Part shown: positions 54,459 through 63,014 of the stretch, one piece after another
Layout of the letters: each line of letters starts with the position of its first letter
Position numbering within the stretch: the stretch's first letter is position 1
Assembly (NCBI RefSeq): GCF_008124785.1
Contig: NZ_VNHU01000004.1
Coordinates: forward strand, 232,689 to 296,688
DNA length: 64,000 nt
Reading direction: 5' to 3'
Origin: Aquimarina intermedia
GTDB lineage: Bacteria > Bacteroidota > Bacteroidia > Flavobacteriales > Flavobacteriaceae
Made by a program: the position numbers and the translations under genes
The notes under the pieces: model-generated
Database searches by the model: none
Seen by the model: the letters and a program-made list of their open reading frames with translations, nothing else
Told to the model about the DNA's origin: nothing

Positions 54459-55047
54459 ATATGTTGCTGAATGCTTCGCTTTTCAGTAAGCATGGCTATT
54501 TCTTCATTTTAGTCTCAACCTATATCTACTGCTTATTGTAGCCCTTTATTAGCACATAGGTCCTAAGGAAGCCAATGATTTTAGTTGCAATGAGTCTTTT
54601 TATTGATATATTCAGTTTTCCCAGGCATTTCCCATCCCCAAAATAGTTCATCTGCAAGGAAAAGATACCGTCTACGTACGTCTTAAGATTTCTTCCGCTT
54701 TCCATACGCAGCAGCTCATCTATGTATTTATTTGATTGATGAGCCAAGATTTATAGCTCTTTGCCGCTGAACAGAGAAAACAGTGACCGAATAAGATACA
54801 CTTCAGTATGAGCAGAGAGGAGCAACCAACGGGCAGGCATCTGCCCTCTTTATTGAGTGCTTTTTGTTGTCTAACATGGGCCAATGCCTCGCCATATTCA
54901 GGTTGTAATTGTACTTCATCCCACTTTTAATAAAGTCTTCTTTGTAGAGTCGATGACTGCATCATCGCCTGCTTGTTGTAGTGTTTTAAATTTGCTAGTT
55001 CTGTCTACACCAGTTACCATGGCATCATAGCACGTGGTTATTTGCAC
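54459..55047. other. Gene-poor region with remnants and a hairpin
   Basis: About 590 bp. Contains a GC-rich hairpin at 54831-54846 (GGGCAG / CTGCCC followed by TCTTTATT), a 73-codon minus frame at 54526-54747 of doubtful reality, and a protein-like minus frame at 54916-55047 (YDAMVTGVDRTSKFKTLQQA then GDDAVIDSTKKTLLKVG) with no proper start. The last looks like a truncated coding remnant. Confidence 0.45.
54831..54850 (+). terminator. Hairpin with weak T-tract
   Basis: GGGCAG-GCAT-CTGCCC followed by TCTTTA. Could end plus-strand transcription; no gene directly upstream. Confidence 0.35.
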
Positions 55048-55133
55048 AGCAATCCCAATACTAACTAATAGTGATCCAGTTTAGTCAACACGGCATTCAT
55101 GCTCGGTCGTACCAACCGCATGAATGCTTAGTT
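55048..55133 (-). repeat. 86-bp attC-like element, copy 1
   Basis: Contains a 10-bp perfect stem GCATTCATGC / GCATGAATGC at 55093-55127, an inner 5-bp stem closed by a 3-nt loop (with one G.T pair on the minus strand), two bulged bases on one side, then 3-nt unpaired spacers and outer AAC / GTT boxes. Lies 14 bp after the stop of the amidohydrolase gene on the minus strand. Same length as copy 2 at 61807-61892. Confidence 0.6.
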
Positions 55134-55147
55134 GTTAGCATACCTTT

Positions 55148-56407
55148 TTATTTTTTGTATTCAATTCCGTTCTTAAATACCGAAACTACTGTCCTAATAT
55201 TCTCAATTTCATCTAAAGGATTCTCTGAAAGTACTAAAAGATTTGCAACCTTTCCCTCCGAAATAGAACCATACATATTGTCAATTCCAATAACTTTTGC
55301 ATTGTTTAGAGTTGCTGCCTTAATAGCCTCGATATTAGAAAATCCGCATTCAGTCAGTAATTTGACTTCATCTTGAACCCATTTAATGTTTTGATTTAAA
55401 TCAGTTCCCGCAGCTATGGTTACGCCATTTTTATATGCTTCTGTGGTTATTCTCTGTGCCCAGTTATCCATTGAGGCTACATCCATTTTACTTCCAGCTA
55501 TAGAAAGATGCTTAGTTGGATTATCACTTTCTGAATTATTTTCTGTTTTAGCCTTTCTAGGTCGAAGTTTTAGGCTCCAAGCAGATAATGTTGGTTCAAA
55601 AATTATGTCCTTTGATTTCATTTTATGAAAAAGTTCTATAAATTCTGAATCATTCGCTGTGGTATTTTTAAAGTCTTGACTGGGTAACGAATTTCTTATA
55701 GCCTCGTTGAAAGAGTCAGGCATATTACTTTCCTTTTCGAAAATCATTCCAACACTGTGAGATAGAACATCTATTTGTGCATTAACTGCATCAGATGGCT
55801 TACTTGGGAAAATGCTAGAATGGCTCCACATTTTTAGAGCATTTTTATGAGCAACAGAACTAATTTTAGAGAGTAATTCAGGACTTATGTTAGAATACAC
55901 TTTTAGTCCCGTCACGCCAGCTTCTTTGGCTTCACTTACAATTTTTTCTATATCAGATGTGTTTTCTATCAGCCGCATCCAAGGCGCAGTACCAGGTTCA
56001 TAGCCCATATTAGCAAACTTGGTTCTAGGGTCCTTGAGAAATTTTGGGCCAAAAACATTGGCTGAATAATAGATGTCAGGGCCCAGTAAAGTACCTTGTT
56101 TAATTTCTTTATTTAATGATTGGTATATTCTCGCATCTCCTCCCATATCTCGAACTGTTGTAATTCCAGAATAAAGTAGTTGATTTAAAATTTTATTTCG
56201 ATTTTTTGGCCTAAAGAGATGAACGTGTGAGTCAATTAAACCGGGAACGACATAATGTCTTTTTAAATTAATTGTTTGTCCAACGCTACTGACATTTGCG
56301 ATATCACTTTGCTGGATAGATTTGATTTTATCGTTCTCAATTATGATAGTCATATCATCTAATTGAGATAAATTTTCAACATCTACTATTGTAACGTTGG
56401 TTATCAC
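55148..56407 (-). CDS. Amidohydrolase (imidazolonepropionase/prolidase-like) with a frameshifted signal peptide
   Basis: Metal-dependent hydrolase with the N-terminal metal motif LIDSHVHLF, the His-containing MWSHSSIF and VLSHSVGM, and AAGTDLNQN near the end; the tail EGKVANLLVLSENPLDEI is typical of amidohydrolases. The usable ATG in this frame (56407) yields 419 residues without a signal peptide. Upstream codons in the same frame encode one (TILLLTILLGFVTHVISQ), and an ATG at 56494-56496 precedes it in the wrong frame, separated by eight A. Adding one A restores the full protein. Followed by the attC-like repeat. Confidence 0.85.
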   Translation of the reverse strand: MITNVTIVDVENLSQLDDMTIIIENDKIKSIQQSDIANVSSVGQTINLKRHYVVPGLIDSHVHLFRPKNRNKILNQLLYSGITTVRDMGGDARIYQSLNKEIKQGTLLGPDIYYSANVFGPKFLKDPRTKFANMGYEPGTAPWMRLIENTSDIEKIVSEAKEAGVTGLKVYSNISPELLSKISSVAHKNALKMWSHSSIFPSKPSDAVNAQIDVLSHSVGMIFEKESNMPDSFNEAIRNSLPSQDFKNTTANDSEFIELFHKMKSKDIIFEPTLSAWSLKLRPRKAKTENNSESDNPTKHLSIAGSKMDVASMDNWAQRITTEAYKNGVTIAAGTDLNQNIKWVQDEVKLLTECGFSNIEAIKAATLNNAKVIGIDNMYGSISEGKVANLLVLSENPLDEIENIRTVVSVFKNGIEYKK

Positions 56408-56515
56408 AATTGTATATTCAGTGGTTTCCTGAGAAATGACGTGTGTAACAAAACCAAGTAAGATTGTTAGTAGTAAAATTGTTTCTTTTTTTTCATTCTT
56501 CTCTGTTTTTTAAAT

Positions 56516-56573
56516 GTTCGTTAAGGGACATCCTTTACACAGGTTTAAGATTAAACGTTACAGTAAATTAGTT
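56516..56573. repeat. 59-bp interspersed repeat, copy 2
   Basis: Matches 47033-47091 at most positions with one base fewer. It stands directly upstream of the amidohydrolase, about 20 bp before the displaced ATG, so it may carry promoter signals. Confidence 0.6.
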
Positions 56574-56720
56574 TTTAACCTTGTCGATTGTTGTTTGTTT
56601 CTAAGATCTCTCTCATCAAAGAAACCTAAAAATACATTTCTAAAAAAGACTTTCCAAATCCCATTTCCTAAATGTTCAATAGCAACATGTCTCAACACCA
56701 AAAACAAAATAATATAGGTG

Positions 56721-57968
56721 CTATTCACGTTCGTTTGTGGCATCTTCTAATTTTTCCATTACACGTTTCGCAGTTAATCCATGTAAAAAAATAGAGATCA
56801 AAATTACCAACGCTACAATAGAATAGAGGTTGTTAACGTCTTCAAAATCACCATGTTTGATACCATAAGTGAGGTAGAATACAGAGCCAACTCCGCGGAT
56901 TCCAAAAAACGATATAGCCAATTTTTTCCTTTTGCTGAGGTTTGTTTTCAAAAGGCTTACAAAACCTAATAAGGGTCTTAACAGAAATACAAGGACTACA
57001 CTTAAGATTACTGAATTTGTTGTGTTAAATTCTAAGATGCCGGCAACGATTGACCCTCCGAAAAAGACCATCCAAAAAATGATCAGGAATTTTTCTGTGT
57101 TGGATATAAAATATAAACTTGGGTCACTTTCAGTAGTTTTATTTTCTCGATGTTTTTTGTAGTTCGCAAAAAGTCCGGCAAAGAACACGCTTAAAAATCC
57201 GTACGAATTTAGAATTTCAGCTAGTCCGTAAGATATAAGTGTTAAGGATAACGCTACAAAGGCCGGATGTATCCGTCGTTCGTTTACATCACTTAACTTG
57301 TGAGTGACAAAGCTGTATGAATAACCTAAAATCATACCCACAAGCACACCTACCGCAACTTTATAAATCACATAAAAACCAATCCATTCTGCCCACTGGT
57401 CGAATCCCATCGTTTCATTTTTAGACCACAAAATGGCTAAAAATACGAACGGAAAAGCCATCCCATCGTTGAGTCCGGCTTCTGCGGTTAGGTTGTACTG
57501 TACCCCGACATTTTTGCTAGCGACGGTCTGTTTTTTGTTCAACTGAATTTCTGAAGCAAGCGCTGGATCTGTAGGTGCTAAAATGGCTGCCAAGAGTAAA
57601 GCTACCGGACCATCAAGATCTAAAAAATAGTACGAAATCAGAAATACGATGACGATATATAACGGCATCATAATAGCTAATAATCTAAGCGGATTTCTCC
57701 ATTCCTTCCAGGAATAGTTAAGACCGATTTTTAATCCCGCGACCATAAGACTGATAACCACAACCAATTCGGTAAAATGAAGAGCAAAATCCAAAGGCCA
57801 TGTAGGATCCGGCCATGGTAAGGGTGTATCGAGCAGATATAAAACAGCTCCAAGAAATAGTAGTGGTATGGTAAAACTGATCTTAAATTTCTTTAATAGA
57901 ATGGGTAGAAAACTTGCAAATAGCGATGTAATGCCCACTATTAATAAAATGATATAATATTTATTCAT
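56721..57968 (-). CDS. Cation:proton antiporter (CPA1/NhaP type)
   Basis: Inner-membrane protein of 415 residues with about 12 helices. CPA motifs are clear: ALLLAAILAPTDPALASEI with the two-Asp ion site region, AEAGLNDGMAFPFVFLAI containing the ND pair of CPA1 antiporters, and SFFGIRGVGSVFYLTYG. Exchanges Na+ or K+ for H+ to control pH and salt, fitting a marine cell. Single gene. Confidence 0.92.
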   Translation of the reverse strand: MNKYYIILLIVGITSLFASFLPILLKKFKISFTIPLLFLGAVLYLLDTPLPWPDPTWPLDFALHFTELVVVISLMVAGLKIGLNYSWKEWRNPLRLLAIMMPLYIVIVFLISYYFLDLDGPVALLLAAILAPTDPALASEIQLNKKQTVASKNVGVQYNLTAEAGLNDGMAFPFVFLAILWSKNETMGFDQWAEWIGFYVIYKVAVGVLVGMILGYSYSFVTHKLSDVNERRIHPAFVALSLTLISYGLAEILNSYGFLSVFFAGLFANYKKHRENKTTESDPSLYFISNTEKFLIIFWMVFFGGSIVAGILEFNTTNSVILSVVLVFLLRPLLGFVSLLKTNLSKRKKLAISFFGIRGVGSVFYLTYGIKHGDFEDVNNLYSIVALVILISIFLHGLTAKRVMEKLEDATNERE

Positions 57969-58084
57969 CGCATCAGAGTTACATACAAATTTAGCACATT
58001 GCCACCGAATAAATATGCTATAATCTAACTGCTTATTATTCTTTTGACATATTAATAGCGATTTAAGTTAAGAAGGGAAGTACA

Positions 58085-58440
58085 TACTACCCTAGCTTAA
58101 ATGCCAATTAACAGAAAAACCAGCAATAAAAAATAAACATCCCATACAACATCGCAGGTGTCCAAACTATATGAAAGGAATACTGGTAACGGTGCATACT
58201 TTTGGTAGCAGAGGACCGCCAAATCACTGGCTCAAAATGATAAAGAGTAAACATACTGCTCCAAAAAGTAACACCCTTGTCGGGTAACGGGACAATTATG
58301 ACCAAAAACAAAAGAAATATCAAAAAGAGGATACAATCGCGTTATAAAATCATCACAACCGCTATAACAAGTAGAAAGAAACGTTCATAAAATCGCAAGA
58401 ACAAGGTATGTTGAACATGTTCAACGTCATCTAGCTCTAT
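58085..58440 (+). mobile_element. IS91-like transposase tail, copy 1
   Basis: A 356-bp segment nearly identical to 61441-61796. Read on the plus strand it gives the end of an IS91-type (Y2) transposase: KNKHPIQHRRCPN, ILVTVHTFG and PPNHWLKMIKSKHTA. The zinc knuckle CPNC of copy 2 is damaged here. It ends in a 16-bp palindrome GTTGAACATGTTCAAC at 58410-58425. The stop of the FMN-reductase gene lies at its right edge. Confidence 0.65.
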
Positions 58441-58976
58441 TTATCATTCAATTTTTGCTCAAAAAGTTGAATTTTATGATTCAATTCTTTTTTTAATTCG
58501 GCATTAGAAATTTCATTATCTAAAAAGGATTCATAGAAATTTGCCAATGAAAAATCTGCAATCACATTACCTCCTAGATACGGGAAATATGTTTTGGCAG
58601 ATTGCAAGACTATTATGCCACCTCTAACACCTGGAGAAGTTGCCAATAGTAATATTGGTTTATCTTTCCATACTTTAATATCAATTCTGGATAGCCAGTC
58701 CAGCGTATTTTTGAAAAATACTGTATAAGACCCATTATGCTCTGCCAATGAGATAACCAATCCATCTGTAGACTCTATTAGACTATTTAGTCTTATTGCA
58801 TTTTCAGGAATTCCATTTTCAGTTTCGAAATCAATTCCATAAAGAGGTAACTCAAAATCATTTAAATCTACAATATTTACTTCTACATTTTCAACTTTAT
58901 TAGCTACATAAGTGGCTAGTGTTTTATTTATAGAGTGTTTACTATTACTTCCTCCTAAGGCTATTATTTTTTTCAT
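58437..58976 (-). CDS. NADPH-dependent FMN reductase
   Basis: Flavoprotein of 179 residues with the flavodoxin-like fold: ALGGSNSKHSINKTLATYVA (phosphate-binding start) and VISLAEHNGSYTVFFKNTLDWL (family signature EhNGS). Reduces FMN, quinones or azo compounds. Starts 12 bp after DoxX. The final codons overlap the edge of the IS91-like repeat, so the C-terminus may have been altered slightly. Confidence 0.88.
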   Translation of the reverse strand: MKKIIALGGSNSKHSINKTLATYVANKVENVEVNIVDLNDFELPLYGIDFETENGIPENAIRLNSLIESTDGLVISLAEHNGSYTVFFKNTLDWLSRIDIKVWKDKPILLLATSPGVRGGIIVLQSAKTYFPYLGGNVIADFSLANFYESFLDNEISNAELKKELNHKIQLFEQKLNDK

Positions 58977-58988
58977 TTTATACTTTGC

Positions 58989-59432
58989 TTATTTTTGTAT
59001 GATTTCATTGTCTAAAGAAAATTTTCCGCCACCATTTATTAGAGTTGATGTAGCTAAACCTATAATAAGTAGCGAATATTCATAACCTTCTCCTTTTTGA
59101 ACTCCAAACCAGTTCATGAAAAAACCATGTTCAATTTGTGCTGTGAAAATTATTCCTATGAATAGAAATAGTATTGCTAATGACCAAATTCTACTTGAAA
59201 ACCCAATAATTAAGAAGATTGCTCCAAAAAACTCTGTTATGATTACCAAAAATGCTATTAGCCAAGGTAATTGCATTTGATGGGTTAAAGAATCCATAGT
59301 TGCTGTAAATCCATAACCGCCAAATAGCCCTAGCATTTTTTGCGCTCCATGAGGAAATAGCACTAATCCGAGTGTGAAGCGAGCAATTAATTGCCCCCAA
59401 TTGTCATCTGTTTTAATAATTTTACGTATCAT
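58989..59432 (-). CDS. DoxX-family membrane protein
   Basis: Protein of 147 residues with four helices and the DoxX signature: ARFTLGLVLFPHGAQKMLGL, GFGGYGFTATMD-like segment, and FGAIFLIIGFSSRIWSL. DoxX-type proteins act in thiol or redox stress and quinone chemistry. It sits 12 bp upstream of the FMN reductase and 18 bp after the exported protein, giving one operon. Confidence 0.88.
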   Translation of the reverse strand: MIRKIIKTDDNWGQLIARFTLGLVLFPHGAQKMLGLFGGYGFTATMDSLTHQMQLPWLIAFLVIITEFFGAIFLIIGFSSRIWSLAILFLFIGIIFTAQIEHGFFMNWFGVQKGEGYEYSLLIIGLATSTLINGGGKFSLDNEIIQK

Positions 59433-59450
59433 TTTTGTTGTTTTTAGTTA

Positions 59451-60104
59451 TTAATTATGAAGAAATGTTTTCTTTACGAAGAGCCCTACCGATATTTTTT
59501 TTATTGGTGTTTTACCATATTGATCAAAGTCTGCAGCTAGACCAAATTGGGTTGTTTTATAGGAAAGTCCTGTTCTTACTTGTTGAAAACTTCGTGCATG
59601 TGTTGAAAATTTATCCCAATGGGTAAGTATTTGAGCGCTAAATAATAAACTCCATTGTTTTTTTAAAGGTTGCATATATTGCAATTGAACAAACAATTCT
59701 CCATTAATGAAATTCGTTAACTCTAAATGAGCAATTGAAGGGATAGTAGTGAAGGAAAATCTTTTTGCTTTTGTGGAGAATAGTAAAGAGATTCTTTCAG
59801 AAAAGCCAGCAACACTATTATGATAAAGAGAAGGTCCGATAGATATATGTTTGCTAAAATTCCAAAAAGCTGTAGTTTGTACTCCAAGTTCGTCAAAAAT
59901 TATATTTTCCTTTTCATGATATTTTTGAAAGAAAGCTAAAGTTGAAATAGAGAATATTTTATTGTCATCAATTGGTCGAATTGAAAAATAAGTGAAATCA
60001 GTTTTAGCAATTCCAGAAGCAAGTTCTAATTGTGTGATTTGGGCTATCGCTTTTTGACTAAAAATCAAAAGGGATAGCATTAAAAAAGTATTTATTTTTT
60101 TCAT
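59451..60104 (-). CDS. Exported hypothetical protein, probably a beta-barrel
   Basis: Protein of about 217 residues from the ATG at 60104 (the open frame reaches 60149). A signal peptide (NTFLMLSLLIFSQKAIAQ) precedes alternating strands ending in a C-terminal region SVGLFVKKTFLHN, like small outer-membrane barrels. No family recognised. Second gene of the Crp-DoxX-reductase unit. Confidence 0.65.
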   Translation of the reverse strand: MKKINTFLMLSLLIFSQKAIAQITQLELASGIAKTDFTYFSIRPIDDNKIFSISTLAFFQKYHEKENIIFDELGVQTTAFWNFSKHISIGPSLYHNSVAGFSERISLLFSTKAKRFSFTTIPSIAHLELTNFINGELFVQLQYMQPLKKQWSLLFSAQILTHWDKFSTHARSFQQVRTGLSYKTTQFGLAADFDQYGKTPIKKISVGLFVKKTFLHN

Positions 60105-60156
60105 ATTACAAAGAACAGGATCTTTGCAGCAGAGAAAAATAATGTACATTAAGAAA

Positions 60157-60738
60157 TTACATAGAAGCCATTTTTTTTCGTAACAAACTCAAAAATTCAG
60201 GTGTAACTCCTAAGTAAGCGGCAATGTTTTTTTGAGAAATTCGATTGAGTAAGGAAGGATATTTTTTGATAAAGTTGAGATAACGATCTTCAGCACTAAA
60301 TGAAATATTTTGATCAGATCGCTGAATATAGGTAACTAATGATCTTTGATATAAAATTCTATAAAAACGTTCAAATTTTGGTATTCGTTCAAATAATAAA
60401 TCAAAATTTTCTTTTGAAATTTGTAACACTTCAGATTCTTCAAGAGCTTGTATAAAATAATTTGCAGGTTGTTGAGTTATAAAACTTGCCATATCACCTG
60501 ACCACCAATCCTTAACCGCAAACATAGATATGTGTTCGGAGCCTTTAGTGTCTATATTATAGACTTTTAAGCAACCTTTAGTAATAAAGTAGTCATGCCT
60601 AGCTATTTCTCCTTGCCTAAGTAAGAAATCTTTTTTTTTAATTTTCTTTTCTGTAAATAAAGAAATATATAAATCTTGTTCTTCTTGATTTAGATTTATA
60701 AAGCGACTGATATTTTTTAAAATTAATTCATACTTCAT
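60157..60738 (-). CDS. Crp/Fnr-family transcriptional regulator
   Basis: Cytosolic protein of 193 residues: N-terminal cyclic-nucleotide-binding-like barrel (KDFLLRQGEIARHDYFITKG) and a C-terminal winged helix (ISQKNIAAYLGVTPEFLSLL) that is typical of short flavobacterial Crp proteins. No Fnr iron-sulfur cysteines. It leads the operon with the exported protein, DoxX and FMN reductase and probably controls it. Confidence 0.88.
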   Translation of the reverse strand: MKYELILKNISRFINLNQEEQDLYISLFTEKKIKKKDFLLRQGEIARHDYFITKGCLKVYNIDTKGSEHISMFAVKDWWSGDMASFITQQPANYFIQALEESEVLQISKENFDLLFERIPKFERFYRILYQRSLVTYIQRSDQNISFSAEDRYLNFIKKYPSLLNRISQKNIAAYLGVTPEFLSLLRKKMASM

Positions 60739-60783
60739 TTTCTCAGTAATTTCAAGAATTATTTTGTGTATTTCATTATTGCA

Positions 60784-60904
60784 TAGAGTAAAGCCTGATA
60801 GTCCTACTCCTATTTGTATCTGTTAAAGATATAAATATTCTAGAACTATCAGTGCCCCCCTTCATCAAACCGTACGTGAACTTTTCGCCCATACGGCTTA
60901 CCGA
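60784..60904 (-). ncRNA. Group II intron 3' end (domains V and VI), copy A
   Basis: On the minus strand, domain V reads from about 60900 as AAGCCGTATGGGCGAAAAG with the closing CACGTACGGTTT, the near-invariant 34-nt catalytic hairpin with a GAAA-type loop. It is followed by GAAGGGGGG and domain VI with arms CTGATAGT / ACTATCAG (60795-60852). The 5' part of the intron is missing, so splicing is impossible. Confidence 0.75.
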
Positions 60905-61440
60905 TAGCGTTCTTCATTGCGCTTTCGAAAGTGTTTTTAAGCGAGCATACTTTTCTATATCCAATAGTTTATAAAACTTAACTAAGGTGTCATAGGGACG
61001 CTGGCGCAGCACTCGATGCGCTTTTCTTCCTTTTGCTCTCATCCATTTATAAAGCTTGTAATCCAGATGTTTCTTGATAATCTTCACCGTTTCTCAGATA
61101 TGAGTGGTTTTAGCTATCGAAAAGTGATTTAACCATCCGATCAGTGTTTGATTCAGTTTCCAAACAATCCATGCTATACTCCAATGGCGTCATTTGTTGA
61201 ACAATTCCCTTAGTTTTGCAAATAGTTTACTTCGGGATCACATACTAGGACGAACATTGGTATAATTTTTCTTGTTCCAACTGAACTTGGATCGGATCAC
61301 ACGAAACTGAAAACCTAGAAAATATAAACTACTCTTACCCGATGCCGAGTTCATTAGACGCTTTTGTTTACACATCCTGCCAAAAGGCTTTACCAGAATA
61401 CGGCATTATGGTATCTTAAGTAGTAGCATAAAGAACAAAG
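60905..61440 (-). pseudogene. Group II intron reverse transcriptase/maturase, C-terminal relic, copy A
   Basis: The minus strand reads FLGFQFRVIR, KNYTNVRPSM and SRSKLFAKLRELFN, a TGA, then RHWSIAWIVWKLNQTLIGWL and the GIIM maturase part RAKGRKAHRVLRQRPYDTLV. A second TGA replaces a Trp found in copy B. Only the thumb and maturase region remain; the reverse-transcriptase active site (YADD) is absent. Confidence 0.75.
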
Positions 61441-61796
61441 TGCTACCCTTACTTAAAGGTCAACTAACAGAAAAACCAGCAATAAAAAATAAACATCCCA
61501 TACAACATCGCAGGTGTCCAAACTGTAAGAAAGGAATACTGGTAACGGTGCACACTTTTGGTAGAAGAGGACCGCCAAATCACTGGCTCAAAATGATAAA
61601 GAGTAAACATACTGCCCCAAAAAGTAACACCCTTGTCGGGTAACAGGATACTTATGACCAAAAACAAAAGAAATATCAAAAAGAGGATACAATCGCGTTA
61701 TAAAATCATCACAACCGCTATAACAAGTAGAAAGAGACCTTCATAAAACCGCAAGAACAAGGTATGTTGAACATGTTCAACGTCATCTAACTCTAT
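61441..61796 (+). mobile_element. IS91-like transposase tail, copy 2
   Basis: Equal in length to copy 1 (356 bp), with only scattered substitutions. The frame from 61440 stays open for 67 codons: RRCPNCKKGILVTVHTFGRR and PPNHWLKMIKSKHTAPKSNT, with the intact CPNC knuckle of IS91-type transposases. Ends with the same palindrome at 61766-61781. Joins a group II intron fragment on its left and the attC-like repeat 10 bp further on its right. Confidence 0.65.
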
Positions 61797-61806
61797 AGAA
61801 ACACTT

Positions 61807-61892
61807 AGCAATCCCCATACTAATTAATATCGACCCGGTTTAGTCAACACGGCCTTCATGCTCGGTCGTACCGACCGCATGAAGGCTTAGTT
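61807..61892 (-). repeat. 86-bp attC-like element, copy 2
   Basis: Stem GCCTTCATGC / GCATGAAGGC at 61852-61886, differing from copy 1 by a paired change (A to C in one arm, T to G in the other), a perfect inner stem GGTCG / CGACC, two bulged bases, 3-nt spacers and AAC / GTT boxes. Lies 11 bp after the stop of the monooxygenase-like gene. Confidence 0.6.
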
Positions 61893-61903
61893 ATTGTGCC
61901 CAG

Positions 61904-62290
61904 TTATTTTTCTATTCCATTGAATATTTCAAAGTGTTGGAAAGCCATTTCTTTTTGGTCGATTGTGCTGAAAATAGGCATTAGTTCTTCGGTTTTCATT
62001 GCTTTTTCGGACGCGTCTTTTGCCGACTTTAAGTCTGTCCAGTAAACAATGTCTAAAAACTTTCCATCTTCTGCCAAAGCGGTTTTTCTTGCTACAAATC
62101 CAGGTTGTCTACTTACAAAGTCGTTGAGCTTTGTAATGGATTCTTTTGCTTTTTTTGGACCTATGCCATCTACAGATTTCCACAGTACCATTTCGATAAT
62201 TCTTGCTTGTTCCATATTACTTTTCTTTGTGTCCGACTGCTCACAACTGAATGCAGACAAGACGATTAAACCAATGATTAATTTTTTCAT
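61904..62290 (-). CDS. Lipoprotein with an antibiotic-biosynthesis-monooxygenase-like domain
   Basis: Protein of 128 residues with a lipobox (VLSAFSCEQS) and a ferredoxin-like dimeric alpha/beta barrel domain (IIEMVLWKSVDGIGPKKAKE, SRQPGFVARKTALAEDGKFL, DIVYWTDLKSAKDASEKAM). Such domains carry small oxidative or haem-degrading activity, but no catalytic residue is certain. Lies 40 bp after the WYL regulator gene, same strand. Confidence 0.75.
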   Translation of the reverse strand: MKKLIIGLIVLSAFSCEQSDTKKSNMEQARIIEMVLWKSVDGIGPKKAKESITKLNDFVSRQPGFVARKTALAEDGKFLDIVYWTDLKSAKDASEKAMKTEELMPIFSTIDQKEMAFQHFEIFNGIEK

Positions 62291-62330
62291 AGGTCAAAAG
62301 TAAAATGAGCAAGTGACAGCCCTATGTCAA

Positions 62331-63014
62331 CTATGTTTGGAAACTTTCAAAATATTCTTGTAAACTGAAGTCATTTTGCTTTTCAAAAGGTAATAAAGTG
62401 CTGTTTAGGTGAATGATTCTATCTAATCTAAACTCTCGCAGTTCATCTCGAAGGTGGCAAAAAGCTATTACAATCCATACATTATTGGTGAAATAGATAG
62501 CTTGTGGTTCAATATTTCGTTTAGTAAGCTCTTCTTTATAAAGCGAGTTGTATGAAATGTTAACCTGTGTTTTTGCTGAAATAGCATTTTGAATATCCGA
62601 TAGCCAATTGCTCTCAATGATATCACCTTTGCGAAAGTTTATAGTTCGATTTGAAAGTAATTCTAAATTGTCTTTCTGAAAATTTTTAAGTGTTGCTTTA
62701 ATTTTAAAAAGCAATGAATTGAAATTTTTGGATAGTGATTTATCACCTTGATTTTTAATAAATATTTCAGATGCAATTAAGCTGTTTGCTTCTTCTTCGG
62801 TTAGTGATATAGGTGGCAATCTATAACCATCAACTATAAAGTACCCAACTCCATTTTCTGAACCGATTGGTACTCCTGCCTCTTGCAGTGTCTTAATGTC
62901 TCTATATACTGTTCTCAGGCTGATTTCAAAGCGTTCAGCTATCTCTTTTGCTGTTACAACCTTTTTTGATTGCAGTTGAATAAGTATTGCAGTTATTCTT
63001 GTGAGTCTGTTCAT
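62331..63014 (-). CDS. HTH/WYL transcriptional regulator (YafY type)
   Basis: Protein of 227 residues: N-terminal winged helix (AKEIAERFEISLRTVYRDIK), linker, and a WYL domain (EPQAIYFTNNVWIVIAFCHL, LREFRLDRI). WYL domains bind ligands or nucleic acid. The start overlaps the stop of the DUF1905 gene by 4 bp, giving a tight two-gene unit. Confidence 0.9.
   Translation of the reverse strand: MNRLTRITAILIQLQSKKVVTAKEIAERFEISLRTVYRDIKTLQEAGVPIGSENGVGYFIVDGYRLPPISLTEEEANSLIASEIFIKNQGDKSLSKNFNSLLFKIKATLKNFQKDNLELLSNRTINFRKGDIIESNWLSDIQNAISAKTQVNISYNSLYKEELTKRNIEPQAIYFTNNVWIVIAFCHLRDELREFRLDRIIHLNSTLLPFEKQNDFSLQEYFESFQT

Noticed and set aside
54526..54747. 73-codon minus-strand frame
   Set aside because: Possible but no support beyond length; left in the description of the gap.
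56558..56743. 61-codon minus-strand frame over the antiporter's end
   Set aside because: Overlaps the antiporter stop and the interspersed repeat, and shows no family features.
58108..58323. Minus-strand frames of about 71 codons in both IS91-like copies (also 61464-61679)
   Set aside because: They are antisense to the transposase tail with the CPNC motif; the plus-strand reading is the meaningful one.
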